This document shows, piece by piece, positions 1 to 15,000 of a stretch of 64,000 nucleotides of DNA. Numbering within the stretch: the stretch's first letter is position 1; every line of letters starts with the position of its first letter. The stretch spans positions 9,538,635-9,602,634 of the forward strand of contig NC_087079.1 of the NCBI RefSeq assembly GCF_026151205.1. Direction: 5' to 3'. The notes beneath the pieces were generated by a model. It was not told the origin of the DNA. It saw only the letters and a program-made list of their open reading frames with translations, and ran no database searches. Origin of the DNA: Bolinopsis microptera. Taxonomy: Eukaryota > Ctenophora > Tentaculata > Lobata > Bolinopsidae. Position numbers and translations under genes: made by a program.

Positions 1-3000
1 TATAGTGCCAGCAGTTTCAGAGAAAGTAAACGAAGGTACTTAAAATCATTGATAGTTATAATTATGTAACTTATGCAATGTCGATTTGAATTTCTTTTAG
101 ACTAATTAGATACAAAATTGATAAGCCCTCTTTAGAAAAACGTCACGATATATCCACTGAGTTGTGATCTCCAACCTTTTTAATATCTTTAATATTTTAC
201 AATTGCTGACAGTTCTGATGTCCCTCAGGTATATGGCCACAAAGTAGCTCTGATAAACTCTCGCCTGGTTTTATGGATGCTACCCTCGTCCTTGGACATG
301 AAGACTGGATGATCGTTGAACAGCTTGCTTACGTAATTTATTTTTATTGTTTTGGGTAATCGAAGGGATTTTGGTTTCATTTATTTTACTAATTCTTGTT
401 TCTAAGATAACAATGATATAATGAAAGGGAATCTTTTAACTTGTACATCACAAGAATAATTCTTCAGATAATAATCAAGACTGGCTGGGACATTGGAGCC
501 GTGGCCATAATTACTGAAACTGGATACAGTGAACGTTGGGCTATAGCTATTAAAAATAATCTTAATGTGGAACTGGTCAAACGAAATAAAGGTATCAACA
601 ATTATAATTAGTTCAAGTAGTGTCATGAGTGACATGATCAAGGTCGACCAGGACCGGGACTAAGGAACTAAGGAGAGTGCTGATTTCAATCCTTGGATGA
701 ACTGTTTCGAGCATGTTGAATTGAATCACGCTCAATCGTTATCAAATCAATTCAAAATTTGTAATTAATCGCATTTCAGATCCTGTGAATATCACGGTTA
801 AGAAAAGCACTGCAGCAGATCTTTACGTATTGAAAGGATTTAGAAATTTGGTTACTTCAGTAGAAAACTTATCGAAAACATACAGAAGTGCACGTCGTAT
901 GTAAATTGTACAACTATGATTTTTAATGCTTAATAAACTTGATTAATGATGATCAATGATCATTCATTGATAATCTAGAATTAATTATTAGATATGCTTG
1001 CCGTGTGGCCTGGAGGTCAGCATTGTCATTTAAAGTGCAGTCATTGCTTTGCTTTGTCCCGGAATAATTGCTCAACGGCCAAACAACCGGACGGAAATTT
1101 TTTGTGATTTAAAAAACTAAATTTATACTCCTCATCAAGCAATATTTTATGAATCTTTTCAGTTTACGTTGTCATCGGTAAACCTATGTTTATGCGTTAC
1201 ATGTTGAGAGAGTTGAGACAAAGCTTGAAATTTAAGACGAAAGGTACAAATAAAAATGGTGTCGTCCTCATCCCAGAAACAGGTGCACCGTGCCCGGATT
1301 TGATTTACCCCTCTAGAAAGGCCCGAAAAGTCTTTAAAGTTCAGCACTTCAGCAGATATGCCTTCTTTAAGGAGTACGATGAAATTACTGCGCGGTTGGT
1401 TCTTGAGGTACACACAATTATTGATATTTTCTTGAGATTCGTACCCTGAGTGGTTAGTGTAAAGGTGTAATGTTGATCAGAGGCTAATAATTTCGGCTGG
1501 GTCACGTCCATGTATTTGGTGTATTTGATGGATAAAGATTACATATTACATGTATAATCGCTTCGGCAAATACTGACTTATTAACAGATGCATTGAAAAG
1601 TTAATAAATTTCAGGGTTGCTTCGCGATATGCCACAATTCTCATAACCGAGGACCATGGAAATGGTCAAAGTCGACTAACATGTCCACCGACGGAAGTAA
1701 CGGAGTTGACAAACTACGATGGAAGTTGGATCCTCTTTCTTTGAACACCAGAACTGAATATGATCCAGAAATCGGTGAAGAAAGCTACAATGATAATAGA
1801 AAATATGCCACCAGAGAGGAAGAAATAGATATGGAAAGATGGAATACGTTTGAGTAAGAAAACGTAACCATGTTGTTCTGAATATCTCACGTACCTTATT
1901 TTACTTTCCAATTCCATGATATAATATATTAGCAAACCACGAGTCATAATAAGGTTCCGACAGCTGAAGACGATTAACATGTTTTTTTATGTTTTTGATG
2001 ACAAATCTTAAAAACAAAAAATGTTATTTGTGATCATACACTGTTCTGTAGTTCTTCAAATACATATATCACTAAGTTTATTTATTTGTCCATTTATATC
2101 GCAAAAATGGATGCACCCCCTCCCAAGGCTATGACAAATCGCCACAGATATTGTATGATTTTCAGGAGAGATTGGCTAGCGTTCTACAGAATTAAGTATA
2201 AAGATGGTTACACGATGGGTAAACTAAAGCGTATGAGATATAGAGTAAGTCGCGAAATAAGGAATCATTTACATTATTATATTCAACAGAAGAATACGGG
2301 GGGGGGGGGGGGGGGGGGGGGGGCGGGGGATCAGGTACTAAGTTCTGTACGTGACGTCGACTAAGTGTAATTTTGGAATTTTGTCAAAAGACCCACCCAC
2401 CCCCGGGTTTTGTGGTACTAACTTTTGAGAAATCACGGTACTAACTGTGTCTTGGTATATAAAATAAGATACCCATAAAATGCTTTAAACAGCTCATTAA
2501 ACATAGGGAAATGGGCAAATTATACCCACTATTTAGTAGGAGTTTTGTTTTAAATGTAGTCGAATTAGATAAAAAGTTACAAAAAAAGGAAAATAAATTT
2601 TTAAAAACCCCAAAAAAAACTCTCAAAACCCAAAAAACCCATTCCCAAAATTGAAATTTGAGTTAAAATGGGTTTTTTGAGGTTGGACACCCCTCTTAGT
2701 ACCATGTACTAACTGTTTTTCTGGGAAATATACCATGTACTAACTGTGTTTTGGAAGAAAATATGACCCACCCCCCAACGTCACGTACGGTTCTAAGTGT
2801 ATGACCCCCACCCCGCCCCCCGAAAAATTGTCTGTTTAATCACTGCACTAGGTACACGGGGTATATTCTCCTTGACTTTGTAGTCAAAGATTTCTGAACT
2901 TTACTTTTTGAGTATTCGCCTGGCAAACACTACGGTGGATTGGCCGCTCAATATACTTATATAGTGTGATGATACTCTTTAGACATTTGTGATCATGTGA

Positions 3001-6000
3001 TGTCATAATTTTTACTTACTAACTTATTTATAAAACGTATTTCGTTTTTCGTTGTAACAATGTCAAAACGTCTTGGATTTTTACTAAAAATAAAATAATA
3101 CATTAAACAGGCAACTGCTCTGGCTTCATTTGCACACGACTCCGTCATATGGGGAATGTTCGCTGCTGTTTTGAACAGATCAAACCCCGAGCTGTTTGTC
3201 TCGGAGTCCGGAGAGTACACCCTGATGAACTTGTTCGGTGATGGATCTACTCATTCTGATACAAACAGCCAACCCGCTGCTGATATGACACGAATAGGAT
3301 GGCCAGGTGAGATTATAGCGACCGATCAACTATTGAGAATTGAGTCGGGGTTCAGTTTTCGCATATTATAAGCACTTAAAAAATATCTGTAGTTCGGAGC
3401 CCGGAGGTATTGTTAACGTATTTTGATGATGTGGAATCAGTAAAACCCCGATTTACCGCGGAGTTTGGGGATGGGAAATATCCGCGGTAAATCGGCATTC
3501 TGTTTCTTTACATAATGCATGTTAAGCCTTATTCGGGGGAAAGGAGATGGCCGCGGTAAATCCGGGTTTGCGGTAAATCGGGGCGTGATAAATCGGGGTT
3601 TTACTGTACCCTGTTCAGTGTTCTGTGATAAAATTTTACCACTGACCAGGAATGTTTGGATATGATGTCCCGAATGTGGAGAGTTACAACGAGACACATT
3701 GGAAAACAAAATATAAGGTCCTTGTTAACGATGGCCCTTGGCACGATTATGTTAACCGTTACACCTTCAAAGACAACAGGTACAGTAACGTTAGCCCCTG
3801 GCCCCGCGGGAACGGCAACAGATTTATTTTTAACCTGAAAACAACAAACTTGGGCATTGTTTGTTAAAACAGGTAAATTATTAAAAAATCTGGATCAGTA
3901 TTTAACATAGCTCTTCAGGCCGTTTGGTGCCGTACCGTGGACTATAAAAATGTATCTCGATGGAAAATGGCATGTGAGTAACTTCATCGTATCCTCTAGT
4001 ATATTTTGGATTATTTTTAATAATTACTCCGATACATACAGCGAGCTTTGCTCGTATCAATAGCGCATGCAAATTGCAAAAGTTTATGTGATTTTAAGAG
4101 TTAAGACTCTTTAGATAATTTCGAGCTGTGTGGACTCAAACTGCACTGGTCCAGAATTGGAATTTTCACTGTTAATACCATTGATTTGAAGAATTTGGAA
4201 TATTCGTAGAGGTATGCCGGAATGATGCCGCATCGGAGAACAGCCGAAAATGACGATCTGATGTACGAGAGAACCGCAGACTCCAACGCCAATATTTCCA
4301 AGACCGACCTGCACGGAAACCCTATAACACTCGGAGTACCGATGTGAGTACTGAGCAACCACATTTTAATCATATTAGCGTATCTATGTACAGATTAATT
4401 AATTTTATAGATCAGACAAGATATATAATGCATACATCGAAAGTTAATCAGTTCATTTATCTGGATTCTGGAATATTCCAGTCATTTGACCTCGTAGATT
4501 ATGAAGCTATCATAGCTTCTATAATATGATTTGCCTTCCTATAAAATTTAACCATATTATATATGACCTGAACACATTTCTTTCTGAATTTTTCTTTATC
4601 AATAACGAAAACGCTTATCATTTAATTGTACAATGTTCAGATACGATGATTTTAAGTTTCTGCGGTACTTTAATAGCAGCTATCATGACTATGCAGATGT
4701 TAAGGAACCTAAATGTAGCTATAATTCTCTCAAATGTGCCAGTAAGTTTTTGTTTATGTTAAATTTTTAAAGGTTATCATGTGACATCACCAGGTTAATC
4801 CTCATATTATCTCTAAAAATGAACATGTAAGAAAACAAATGTTACACAAATTGCTGGCACTGGTCCAATAAACCTAGTTTTTGTAATTGTGCATAGAATT
4901 GAATCACATGTGAGTGTGCTATTAAGTTAACACGTTTCAATTTATGCACATTGCACTTGTTATAATGGAACTTTTATAAAAATAATCATTATTCAATTAT
5001 AATCAATTATAACCAATAATCATTCAACTACTTTTCAGAGGAGAATTTCTTCAAGTCCTTTTTCCCGGTGTTAGTGGTTGTTTTAGTGTTGATCTGTATC
5101 CCTCTTGCTGATGTCATATACTTTGGAAGAAAACGCCGGCAATTCCAAAGGGATTGTAATGCCATGCATTGGAAGCTTAATCCTGATGATGTCGACATAG
5201 TTTTCAGTGAGTTAGGACTATAACAAAAGTCAGGAATGCTCAGCCAGATTTTGCCGCTCAAAATTTAACAAATAAGAATAACTTTTTAAATTTTCTTGTA
5301 ACTTGTAGTTTATGTATTACATTTTGTGTTTCTTCCACTTTTGCTACCACAACCTAAAATGGGGGATCTACATAAATTTTTTTGGAAAACAAATAGAATA
5401 ATATATAACAATATAATTTACAACAATGTATATCGACCAGATTTGAATCAACAATTAATTGAGTCCATAGGACTCAAATCAATTTTTAGGATGGTGTGTT
5501 GCTGTGACGGGCACGCATGGGAGTAACTATTACGACCAGAACGTCTGACGCTTCCAAGAAGCCTACAGTTCTTCTCTTCAGCTTTGTTTTGTTCGGTTTT
5601 TTCACGGTGGCATCTCTCCAATTCGCCACATGGAATGTTAGAGGCATTAGTCAGGAACACTCGCAGCATCTAGCTGCAAATGATTGCAACAGATACAACT
5701 TGGATGTTATAGCCCTCCAAGAAACTAAGGTGTCTAAACACTCAGACACTGTTATACCCGGCAACCACAGGCTTCTTTTGTTTAACCAGAAGTTGTCTTG
5801 GCATGGCGGACTCGGTTTTATTATCAACAGTAAATTTGTATCAAATGTTGTCTCGTACCATCAAATCAGTGACAGAGTAGCATACATGGACCTTTCTCTA
5901 CCATCAAAGTGTCATGGGAAACCATCACTGAAAGCCCGTATTATAAATTGCTACAGTCCAACTAATGTCAAATCTATACAAAACCCACGCATTGCTGATG

Positions 6001-9000
6001 AGTTTTACTGTGAGCTCCAGGAAGCTATCAGAATTCCTGCCAGACATGAACTTTTCATCATGGGTGATTTTAATGCTAGGCTAGGGAAACGGACTAAATC
6101 AGATTTTGAAAGTGGTCTTCAAACTAACATGGGAAGACATGGTATTGGTCGGCGTAACGAAAATGGCGAAAGGTTGCTAGCTTTCATGATCACTAATGGA
6201 CTCTATGCAGCCAACACTGCATTTTCACATGCGAGCAGACACACCAACACTTTTACAGGATGGATTAAAGACCGTAGATCCAAAAAGTCTGTACCCTGGT
6301 TTTCTCAAATTGATTATGTTTTATGTAGATCTAGAAGTACCCCTCTGCTTGTTGACGCTAGGTCTTACGCTGGTGCAAAACTTAAATCTGATCACAAAAT
6401 TGTAAAAGCAACTTTTGACCTCAGTAAACGTTACAAACTTTACAGTACTGCCAAACACAAAGTCAAGCAGTATAACACCAACTCATTGGTTTGTAGCAAA
6501 GATGTTCAAAGTTCTTTTCAACAAAATGCTGCTCAGAAGATTGAAACTGATACATCTGCCCAGTCAGTCACTGAAAGTTTTAACAACCTTTTCGAGGCGG
6601 TTAAAATTGCTGCATCTGAAACAGTGGGTATGAAAAGAAACACAGCCAAACGTCACAGAACATCAGACCCACAAGTCGTCTCTATGTCAGAAAAGAGACA
6701 CCAATTACTACAACATTTAAACGACAACAAAATGCGTGACAGAACTATCCTGCGTAAGGAAATCAACAGACTCAAGAATGACATTGCAAAGCGCCTTATT
6801 ACACTTGAAACCGCTCATGCCGACCTTCTAGCTGAGACGATCAACTCCACTGATGATACCAGAAGAATGTTCGAAGCAACCAGAGCAATTTCAAGCACAA
6901 AGGACACTCCTCCTATTTCAGTATTCCTACCAGAAACAGAAGAACTTGCTCTCAATGACGAAGATAAGGCAGACATAGTCAAGAACTGGTTCATGGAACA
7001 TTACACAGGCCCAGAACCCCCACTAGAACCTTTTGTTGGAGCTGCTAAGCCATTAGATACGCCTATAACTGCACTTGAAGTTGAGACAGCAGCTAAGAAA
7101 CTAAAGAACGGTAAAGCCGTTGGTCCTGACAACCTCCCTAACGAATTCCTTAAGTATGCACCTCCTTCTTTCTACATGAAGTTTGCATCACTTATCAATG
7201 AGTCCTTTGAAAAACAAGAGCACGTTCAATCGTTCACTGAGGGATATCTTACCCCCCCTACAGAAGCCTGGAAAACCAAAAGGACCAGTTAAGAGTCTGC
7301 GTCCCTTGTGCCTTCTCAATGGAACTAGGAAAATCCTTTCCATGATAACACTCCAGCGTATTCAACAACAGATAGCAGACTACACTGGGCCATGGCAGAA
7401 TGCCTATAAATCAGGACACAGCTGCTCTAATATTGTCTGGACTAGGAACCGACCGGATTGGGGTTTTGGCTGCCGGACCGGATTCAGCCGGATTTGGATC
7501 TCAAATCCGGCAAGCCGGATTTTGCCGGACCGGAACCGGTGGTTTCAGAGTGAAATAAAAGGCAGCCGGATTTTGCCGGTTTTTGCCGGAAAATTTCCTT
7601 CCTTTCCACGCCTAATCTTCATCGAGCACTTCTTGCACCTTGCATAAGGGATCCCATTTTCTTCTGAGTAGAACAACCAGACGGACGATGTTTTAGATTT
7701 ACTACTACTCGACTCGACTTAGGGCGGCTTCAACGTCCGAACAGATATAGTTTTTTTTACAAATCTTCCTATCTACTACTAGACATTGCTTAAACAAGCA
7801 GTACGTAGCAGACACAATGTAACACGAGTAGACACGAGTCACGACACTAGACGAGTAATAATCAGAAATGATATCTAATTGGCATATGCTGCCAGACCCC
7901 TGATTGAGCGCGTTTGTGCGAATTCCCTTTTTTTCATGCAAGTCTGAGTATCATTGGGTCACGTGACTTACAACCAGAGGTGTTTAATAAGGTTGTTCGT
8001 AAGCAGGCACTGTCTAGTACAGTACTAATCACCGTCTGGCGTCTAGAGCTGAGTCACATGATTACAGTAATGAGCTAATTAAGTAGCTACCCAGACCCTG
8101 AACACGTGACCCTCATATTTCGTATTTCATAATCAGAAGATTAAATACTGCCAATTTTGCGATTATAGCCGGGGGCTAGCCCAGGGAGGTGGTCCAAAAT
8201 ATTTTCCGGTTTTTTCTAAGTCCGCACCTACCCCTCGATACACTATTCTGTATTCTGGACTCAAGGTTTCCCCTGGTAATGTGATCACGGAAGGCAGGCC
8301 TCCCCTTTGCAATACGAGTTCGGAAGCGGGAGCTCTCAATACAGGAGGTACGTCTCGAGAACGACTCGGACCGAAAACTTTTAAGTTAAAATTTTTTGAA
8401 GTTTTTCTGAAAACCACTTTTTTCCACGATTCAGGCTACCCTGTTCATTATTAGCCGAAAATATTTTTTCGGTTTTTCGAAGTCCCCACCTACCCCTCGA
8501 TACACAATTCTGGACTCGAGGTTTCCCCTGGTAATGTGATCTCGAAAGGCAGGCCTCCCCTTTGCAATACGAGCTCGGAAGCGGGAGCTCTCAATACAGG
8601 AGGTACGTCTCGAGAACGACTCGGACCGAAAAACTTCTAAGTCAAAATTTTTTAAAGTTTTTCTGAAAACAACTTTTTTTCCACGATTCAGGCTACCCTG
8701 TTCATTATTAGCCGAAAATATTTTTTTGATTTTTTTTTCGGTTAAAAAAACTGAAATCCGGCAAAAATCCGGCAAATTTTTTTGCAGCCGGAGCCGGAAC
8801 CGGAACCGGATTTTGAAACCGGATATCCGGCCGGAACCGGATTCAGCCGGATTTCCGGTCGGTTCCTAGTCTGGACACAAAGGGTTCTTATTTCTGTTGT
8901 CAAGGAGAAACATTGGGAGTTTAGTAAAATGGGGATAGACATGTCATCAGCCTTCGACACAATACATCGCGTCGGTCAACTATCCTCAGGCTACTCGAAG

Positions 9001-12000
9001 ATGCAGGATGCTCAGAAGATGACATAAGACTAGTTAGATATCTGCTCGCTAACACCAAGCTCAGAATTAAGATCAAAAAGACGACATCGGGAGAGTTCGA
9101 AGCCACAATAGGAGCCTTTCAAGGTGACTGTTTGTCCGGCTCGCTGTTTACCATGTACCTAGCTGGAGCACTCTACCACCTTAGAGTTGTTGTTATACAT
9201 CTACGCCCAAATCCCCCCATATCTGAAAGCTCCCTTCCTCTAGAATGGGAATATGCTGATGATGTGGACTTTGCTGATGAAGATGAGGATTCGTTACACC
9301 AGCTCCTTCCAATTTGCAAGGAAATTCTCTCAGAATGGAATTTGCTTGTAAATGAATCTAAAACCGAGTTTGTAAAGTGTTATCTGGCTGGAACTAGTGA
9401 GAAGGACGAAAAAGGAGAACCTCTAAGAAATAGAGAACCTTGGAGGAAGTGTGTGTCCCTAGGCTCTAAGCTATGTAGTAAAGAAGACATACAGCATCGT
9501 ATAATCCTTGGAAATGTTGCATTCGAAAAATACAAGAAAGTTTGGATGCAAGGATCTAAGATTAATCTGAAGACCAAGATTAAGATATACGAAGCATACG
9601 TTACATCTGTTATGCTCTATAACTGCAATAGCTGGGCTACCCCTCAGAACCTATTTGACAAACTTGATGCATGTCATAGAAGACACCTGCGTCAAATATT
9701 GAAGATGACTTATCCCATTATTATCAGTAATAAAGCACTCTATGAACGCTGTGGTGTAACACCGTTGTCAGAGCGAGTGACATATGCTCGCTGGAAAATG
9801 CTTGGACATGTCCTTCGCAGTGACTGCTCATCACCAGCTCAGAGAGCTCTTCAATTTGCTGTTAATGCGTTATTTACCATAAAAGGACGTGTTGGTCGAC
9901 ACCAAAGTAATCTTTTAAAGTTTATTATAAATGATTTGAATAAAAGAAACCTACCATTACATGATATTAATGATCTTTATGATCTTAGGGCTACTGCCTC
10001 TAACAGAGTTTTGTGGAGAAAATTATTTACCTCATAATTAACCCTTATTTTTCAGAGAACTGTTATGTTTTTTTGGGCACTTATCTATATCAGTCTCTTA
10101 AGATGTTTCTTTACTATTTCGAGATTGTTTTAAAAGTTAGATAATAATAAGGACTCATAATTAGCTAAGCTTTGATACAAAGCATGCGAACTCAAAGTCG
10201 CTTTCACAACTTTTGTCAACTGAATTGACAGAAGATCTGGTTCCTCTTATACACAGGAGAACCAGCTTCCTGATAATAAATGATAATTTACATCTTAAAA
10301 AATTGACAACATCTGAATGATTTTGTTGAGTCTTATAAGATATTTTCTCACACAATAATCTAAAAAATGTTCTCGCTTCTGGCCCGCTACCACCCGTGAC
10401 AGAGTACACCAGTGGACAGAAACTCCCATGTTCGACATTCAATATTCTCTCGTTGTATAACATCCGCTTCTGAGTTTCAGCTCTCTCGTATATTTTTTCT
10501 GTTGATGATGAGAGATAAGACTCAGAATTGGGATTGAGAAACTTTATGTCGAAATAGGAGTTCTGTCCCGGACGATAGAATCCCCTGGCACGGACGTCAG
10601 GGTGGGCATTGTCTCCTGTTAGTGTGGTACTTGTTGAGAAAGTCTCCCCGTCTAAAGTCTGTAGGTGGGGCTCACATTCTACGTCTTTGCAAACAGTTGA
10701 TCTACATAAATGCATAGCAACTACGTAGCAAGCAACTTAAAACAGATTGCAACAAATCTGCTCCTTCATAAAATCAAGATCCGAAATTTCAAATTAGTAT
10801 GATGCGCAAAATGCGGCTGGCCCCTCAAATATTAACTTGGGTTTAACTTGAATTGGATCTTTATCAATAATATTATGTGTTGTAGTGTGTAGAGTTCGTT
10901 TAATCGGATATAATATACAATACAGATTCCTTGACAATAATATGTTTTGTGTGTTTCATTCCGTATACTTTGTTATAACTAGATTTAAGAATAGAATTGC
11001 ACCCTGAACTAAGATATTTCCAGAGGCACCTGGACAGGGAATAAGATCATCAATGATGGGCACTACTGCTGTGGGTGGCACTACTGCTGGGGGTGGCACC
11101 ACTTTTGGAGGGGGCAACACCTTTGGAGGGGGCACCACCTTTGGTGGGGGCACAACCATTGGAGGACAAACAACAGGTGGAGGGGGGATGAATGCAACAC
11201 TTGGAACAATGATTACAATGGTTTGTAGAAACGGATACCGTGAATTTAAAAAAAGTTCTTATCAAATCGTACAGTAACATAAAACTGATCACTAATTACC
11301 GTATGTTGGTATGTTTTAATTAATTATCAGCTAATTTCTTCCAGACATCACTTGGGATAGAATCCAGTTCAGAAGGTGGAGGAGGAAAGCAACAAGTATT
11401 CGCTGACATAGCTGTAATGAAAAACATAAGATGGGCTTTGAAACCGCTGGAAGAATTCGCGAATGGAATGATCAAAGATCCAACCAGAGATTTCAAAATC
11501 GAAATGAAAAAGGTATGTTCATTTGTGATTGATGATTGAACTCTGGACCACTGAATTCGCAGTCCTGTCAAATTGGCAGGTATCCACTATCCAGTGAATG
11601 TTCATAAATATGCGTCATGCGAAATTGTGAAAAAAACTGAAGTAAAAAGGTGTAAAGATTACCTCTCGAGTAGTCAGAACATCTCGGAAATTTACCCAGA
11701 GTCCATGTTATGATTGCTTTTGAAAGCTTGCGTTAGTTTAAATTTGCCAATTTTTTTGTAATTTTGGTACACAGAAGTAAAGTTATGACCCGTTGAAAAT
11801 ATTGATTTAGTATAAAATACACATACAATTTAAAACACGCCAATAATTCAGATGTACGATGAAATGATCCACGGTAACGTGGTCCAGTTTGGGGGCCTCG
11901 TCTGGAATTCACAACTAAACAATGCTGTAGTCTTCACTGAATACTGTTCCAAAGGATCCCTTTCGGTTGGTAATATAATTATTCAATTTAGAATAGCTAA

Positions 12001-15000
12001 TCATTTAAGTAATTTATAATTAATAACCATCCCCTTCAAGTGGGTGATAACATACTTTTTAATATAATTCATGGAAAAGGTGTTCTTGCAAATTGTAATC
12101 GAAATTCATGCGCTCTGAAATATCGTGGTTGGAGCGCGCAATATTAATTTTAGCATCGCAAGCGCATCTTGTGGCATTGACCTTGACAGAAACGTTTTTA
12201 ATTTCCCGCGCTTAACAATTGGTTAAATGGTTAGGGGCCATCTACTTAGGACGTCCGGCAAAGTAGGGGGGTGGTTTTGGAATTTCGGAAAAATCCGGAC
12301 AGGGGGAGGGGTTGGTTTCTGAAAATCCGAAAATTTTGTAAGTAACTACACATTTTATTAACAATGAATTTGAGTTGGTTTTATTTGTACTCTTAAAAGT
12401 AGCTGGAAATCCGGACGTCCGGGGGAGGGGGGTCGGGTGGTTTTCAAAATTCGGACACATCCAACATCCGGACAGGGGGAGGGGGGTCTGGAAATCTGCG
12501 ATTTTGGTGGACGTCCTAAGTAGATGGCCCCTTATGGGAGCCGAGAACCATTAGTTAACCTACGCTGTGTTCATCATGCAGTATCTAAAATAATATCCTG
12601 CACTGATATTAAACAATCTTGCACCAAAAGGGTATATATATATAATATATAAGTCACACCTGCCCAAGCTAGAGAGCCATGGCAGGGCCAGTAAGCAAGG
12701 CCCGGACCAAAACAAACTGAACCGACTGTGTATAGAAAATATCAATATGGAAACAATATTAACAATAATATAGAATAATATAAATAGTATTAAGGAGGGA
12801 CAAACCGGGGCCCCTCCACGGGCCGAAGAGAAAGGTGATCCTGACTCCTGAGTGTTGCGTTGGGTGTTCTTCTCTTCTTCTTTATTGAGGGTGGACGTGG
12901 ATATGATATCCAGTCTTGTTTGCTGTAGGGGGGTTCTGTTCTTGTGGACGTATAGTCCTGAAAACTGATTGAGTTATTTCAAAATTAATGAAATCAATTC
13001 CGTGAATATCTCGAACGAAGATACAGGCGATTTTGTTCTTTTTTTGGGGTATTTTCGCCTTAGTATCCACATGGGCGTGGCTGCACCGCGGTCACCGTTA
13101 GGTGGTTGGGACCCCCTCAAAAGTTCGGTCAGTGGTCCTAGTTTGTTGGTCAACTGCTATCTCGAAATTAAGTTTCACAAAAAATACCCATTGGTATGGC
13201 GAGAAGTTCTGCTTGGAAGATTGTTATATCAGATCCCAAGGAGATGAAGAACCAAAAGGGTAGATTTGAACTAAATCTATATTGAAAAACTGAGAATTCA
13301 TGGATCATTGCGTATTCGTCACCTCCCTTGCCCGGAAGAGAAGCCAGAGGGGCCAAAGATCATCACTTTGCGGTCGACATAGCATTAATATATTATATGA
13401 AGACATGGACAAGGCAAACGAGTCTCTGCTCCGTGTAGAATCGGCAGCAGCGAGCGTAGGGCTACACACAAACGAAGGCAAGACCAAGGTTATGACTAAG
13501 GTTATGACACTGAATATGGGATCGATCTAGCGACCTTCAAAGCCGATCGGGAGAAGCCATAGAAAATGTGGATGATTTCGTGTACTTGATAGAAAGCACA
13601 TTGTGATAATTGATCCAGGCTAAGCTATTTGACCATCGATTGATAAATCTCTCACGGGCAATAATTGTTATCTGTTAATTAACGAATCTCTGTTATCATG
13701 TTTAAATTGTGTGCGTTAGGACACTTACTACTTTACTACATCCATCATGTAAAGAGCGGAGTAAGACTTCGTATATGCGCTTTAGTTATTAATCAGCAAT
13801 AAATGAAACACATTTTTGTTAAAAATATGAATGCAATGAATAATAATTTTAATATCGTCATAATTTTCGCTAGTTCATATGCCACATCATTGAATTCATA
13901 TTTGGGTATTGTTTCTTCAAGGTTTATCGTTCACCAACAAGGAAATTTTCATCAGATAGTGATGGTTTGGTTGCTAAGATTGTTGTTATCTTCATGATTG
14001 TCGCTAGTTCATATGCCACGTCATTGCCACTATCAAGTTTCATCATCCGCCAACAAAGAACGTTGAAACTAGATAGTGATGGTTTGGGTTGCTAGTAGTA
14101 GTACCATTGATACTCTCGTTGCTGTAACTTCTATCAAGTCCATCTACCACAAACCCGACATTAACCGACCCTATCACTGAAAATTGTAATATTAATCTGA
14201 TCAATGATCATGGTGGGAGTTCGATTTATAATTTAACTAGATAAAATAACCAGATAAAATACTCATTACTCTCGTTTATAAAATGAGTTGCATCGCGGTT
14301 AAATAATTTGATTAATGAATTATGAATGTGTAGAATATTATACCTTTTCAGTACGACAAGTCACCTCTTCACTTGCAATGAAATCAAACATGGTTCTTGT
14401 TTCCCGCTCAAGTCAAAAATATATAATAAAAATATCAATAATTCAAGTCAAGAAAGAAAGTCGCTAGATAAATATGAACAACAAAATCTAAATACTAAGC
14501 AGTCTTCGTTGGCTCCGTCACTACAAAGAATACTGCTTAGTCTAAACCTTACAAACGATGAGTGTAGAAAATGAAAGAACCGTGCGTATTACTATATCAT
14601 ATTACTATTATCATACATATATTAGGACGCAATAAAAATACCGGACCACGATGTATGGGGACTTGCCACCCCATGGCAACATTAAAATATATCGACTCTG
14701 TTACATCGTTTCCTGTTAATATAAAACTCCGTTACAAATTGAACTGGGATATGGCAAATGGCAATACTTCACCTTAGTTCAATGAAATATGATAAAGTAA
14801 TGTATAACTAGTCTATTATTCCGCGGCGGTGTATTATTCCTTCATTAATCTGATGCTATTAGGGGTCGTTCACAATTCACATATTACCGAATCATTCGAG
14901 GGAAGAGGGGGGGGGGGGGGGGTTCCAAATGATTACGCTAGTGTAATTTTGACACAATAGCTATGTGTAAAAATGAATTTGGAGGGGAGAGGGGGAATTA

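Noticed and set aside
2086-2364. 92-codon frame with a glycine run
   Set aside because: The glycine run is the poly(G) end of a MITE. Only 2166-2244 of it behaves as a receptor-gene exon.
7705-8775. Minus-strand frames within the hAT-type element as a transposase
   Set aside because: No hAT dimerisation domain or catalytic motif; the frames overlap the tandem ~257 bp units.
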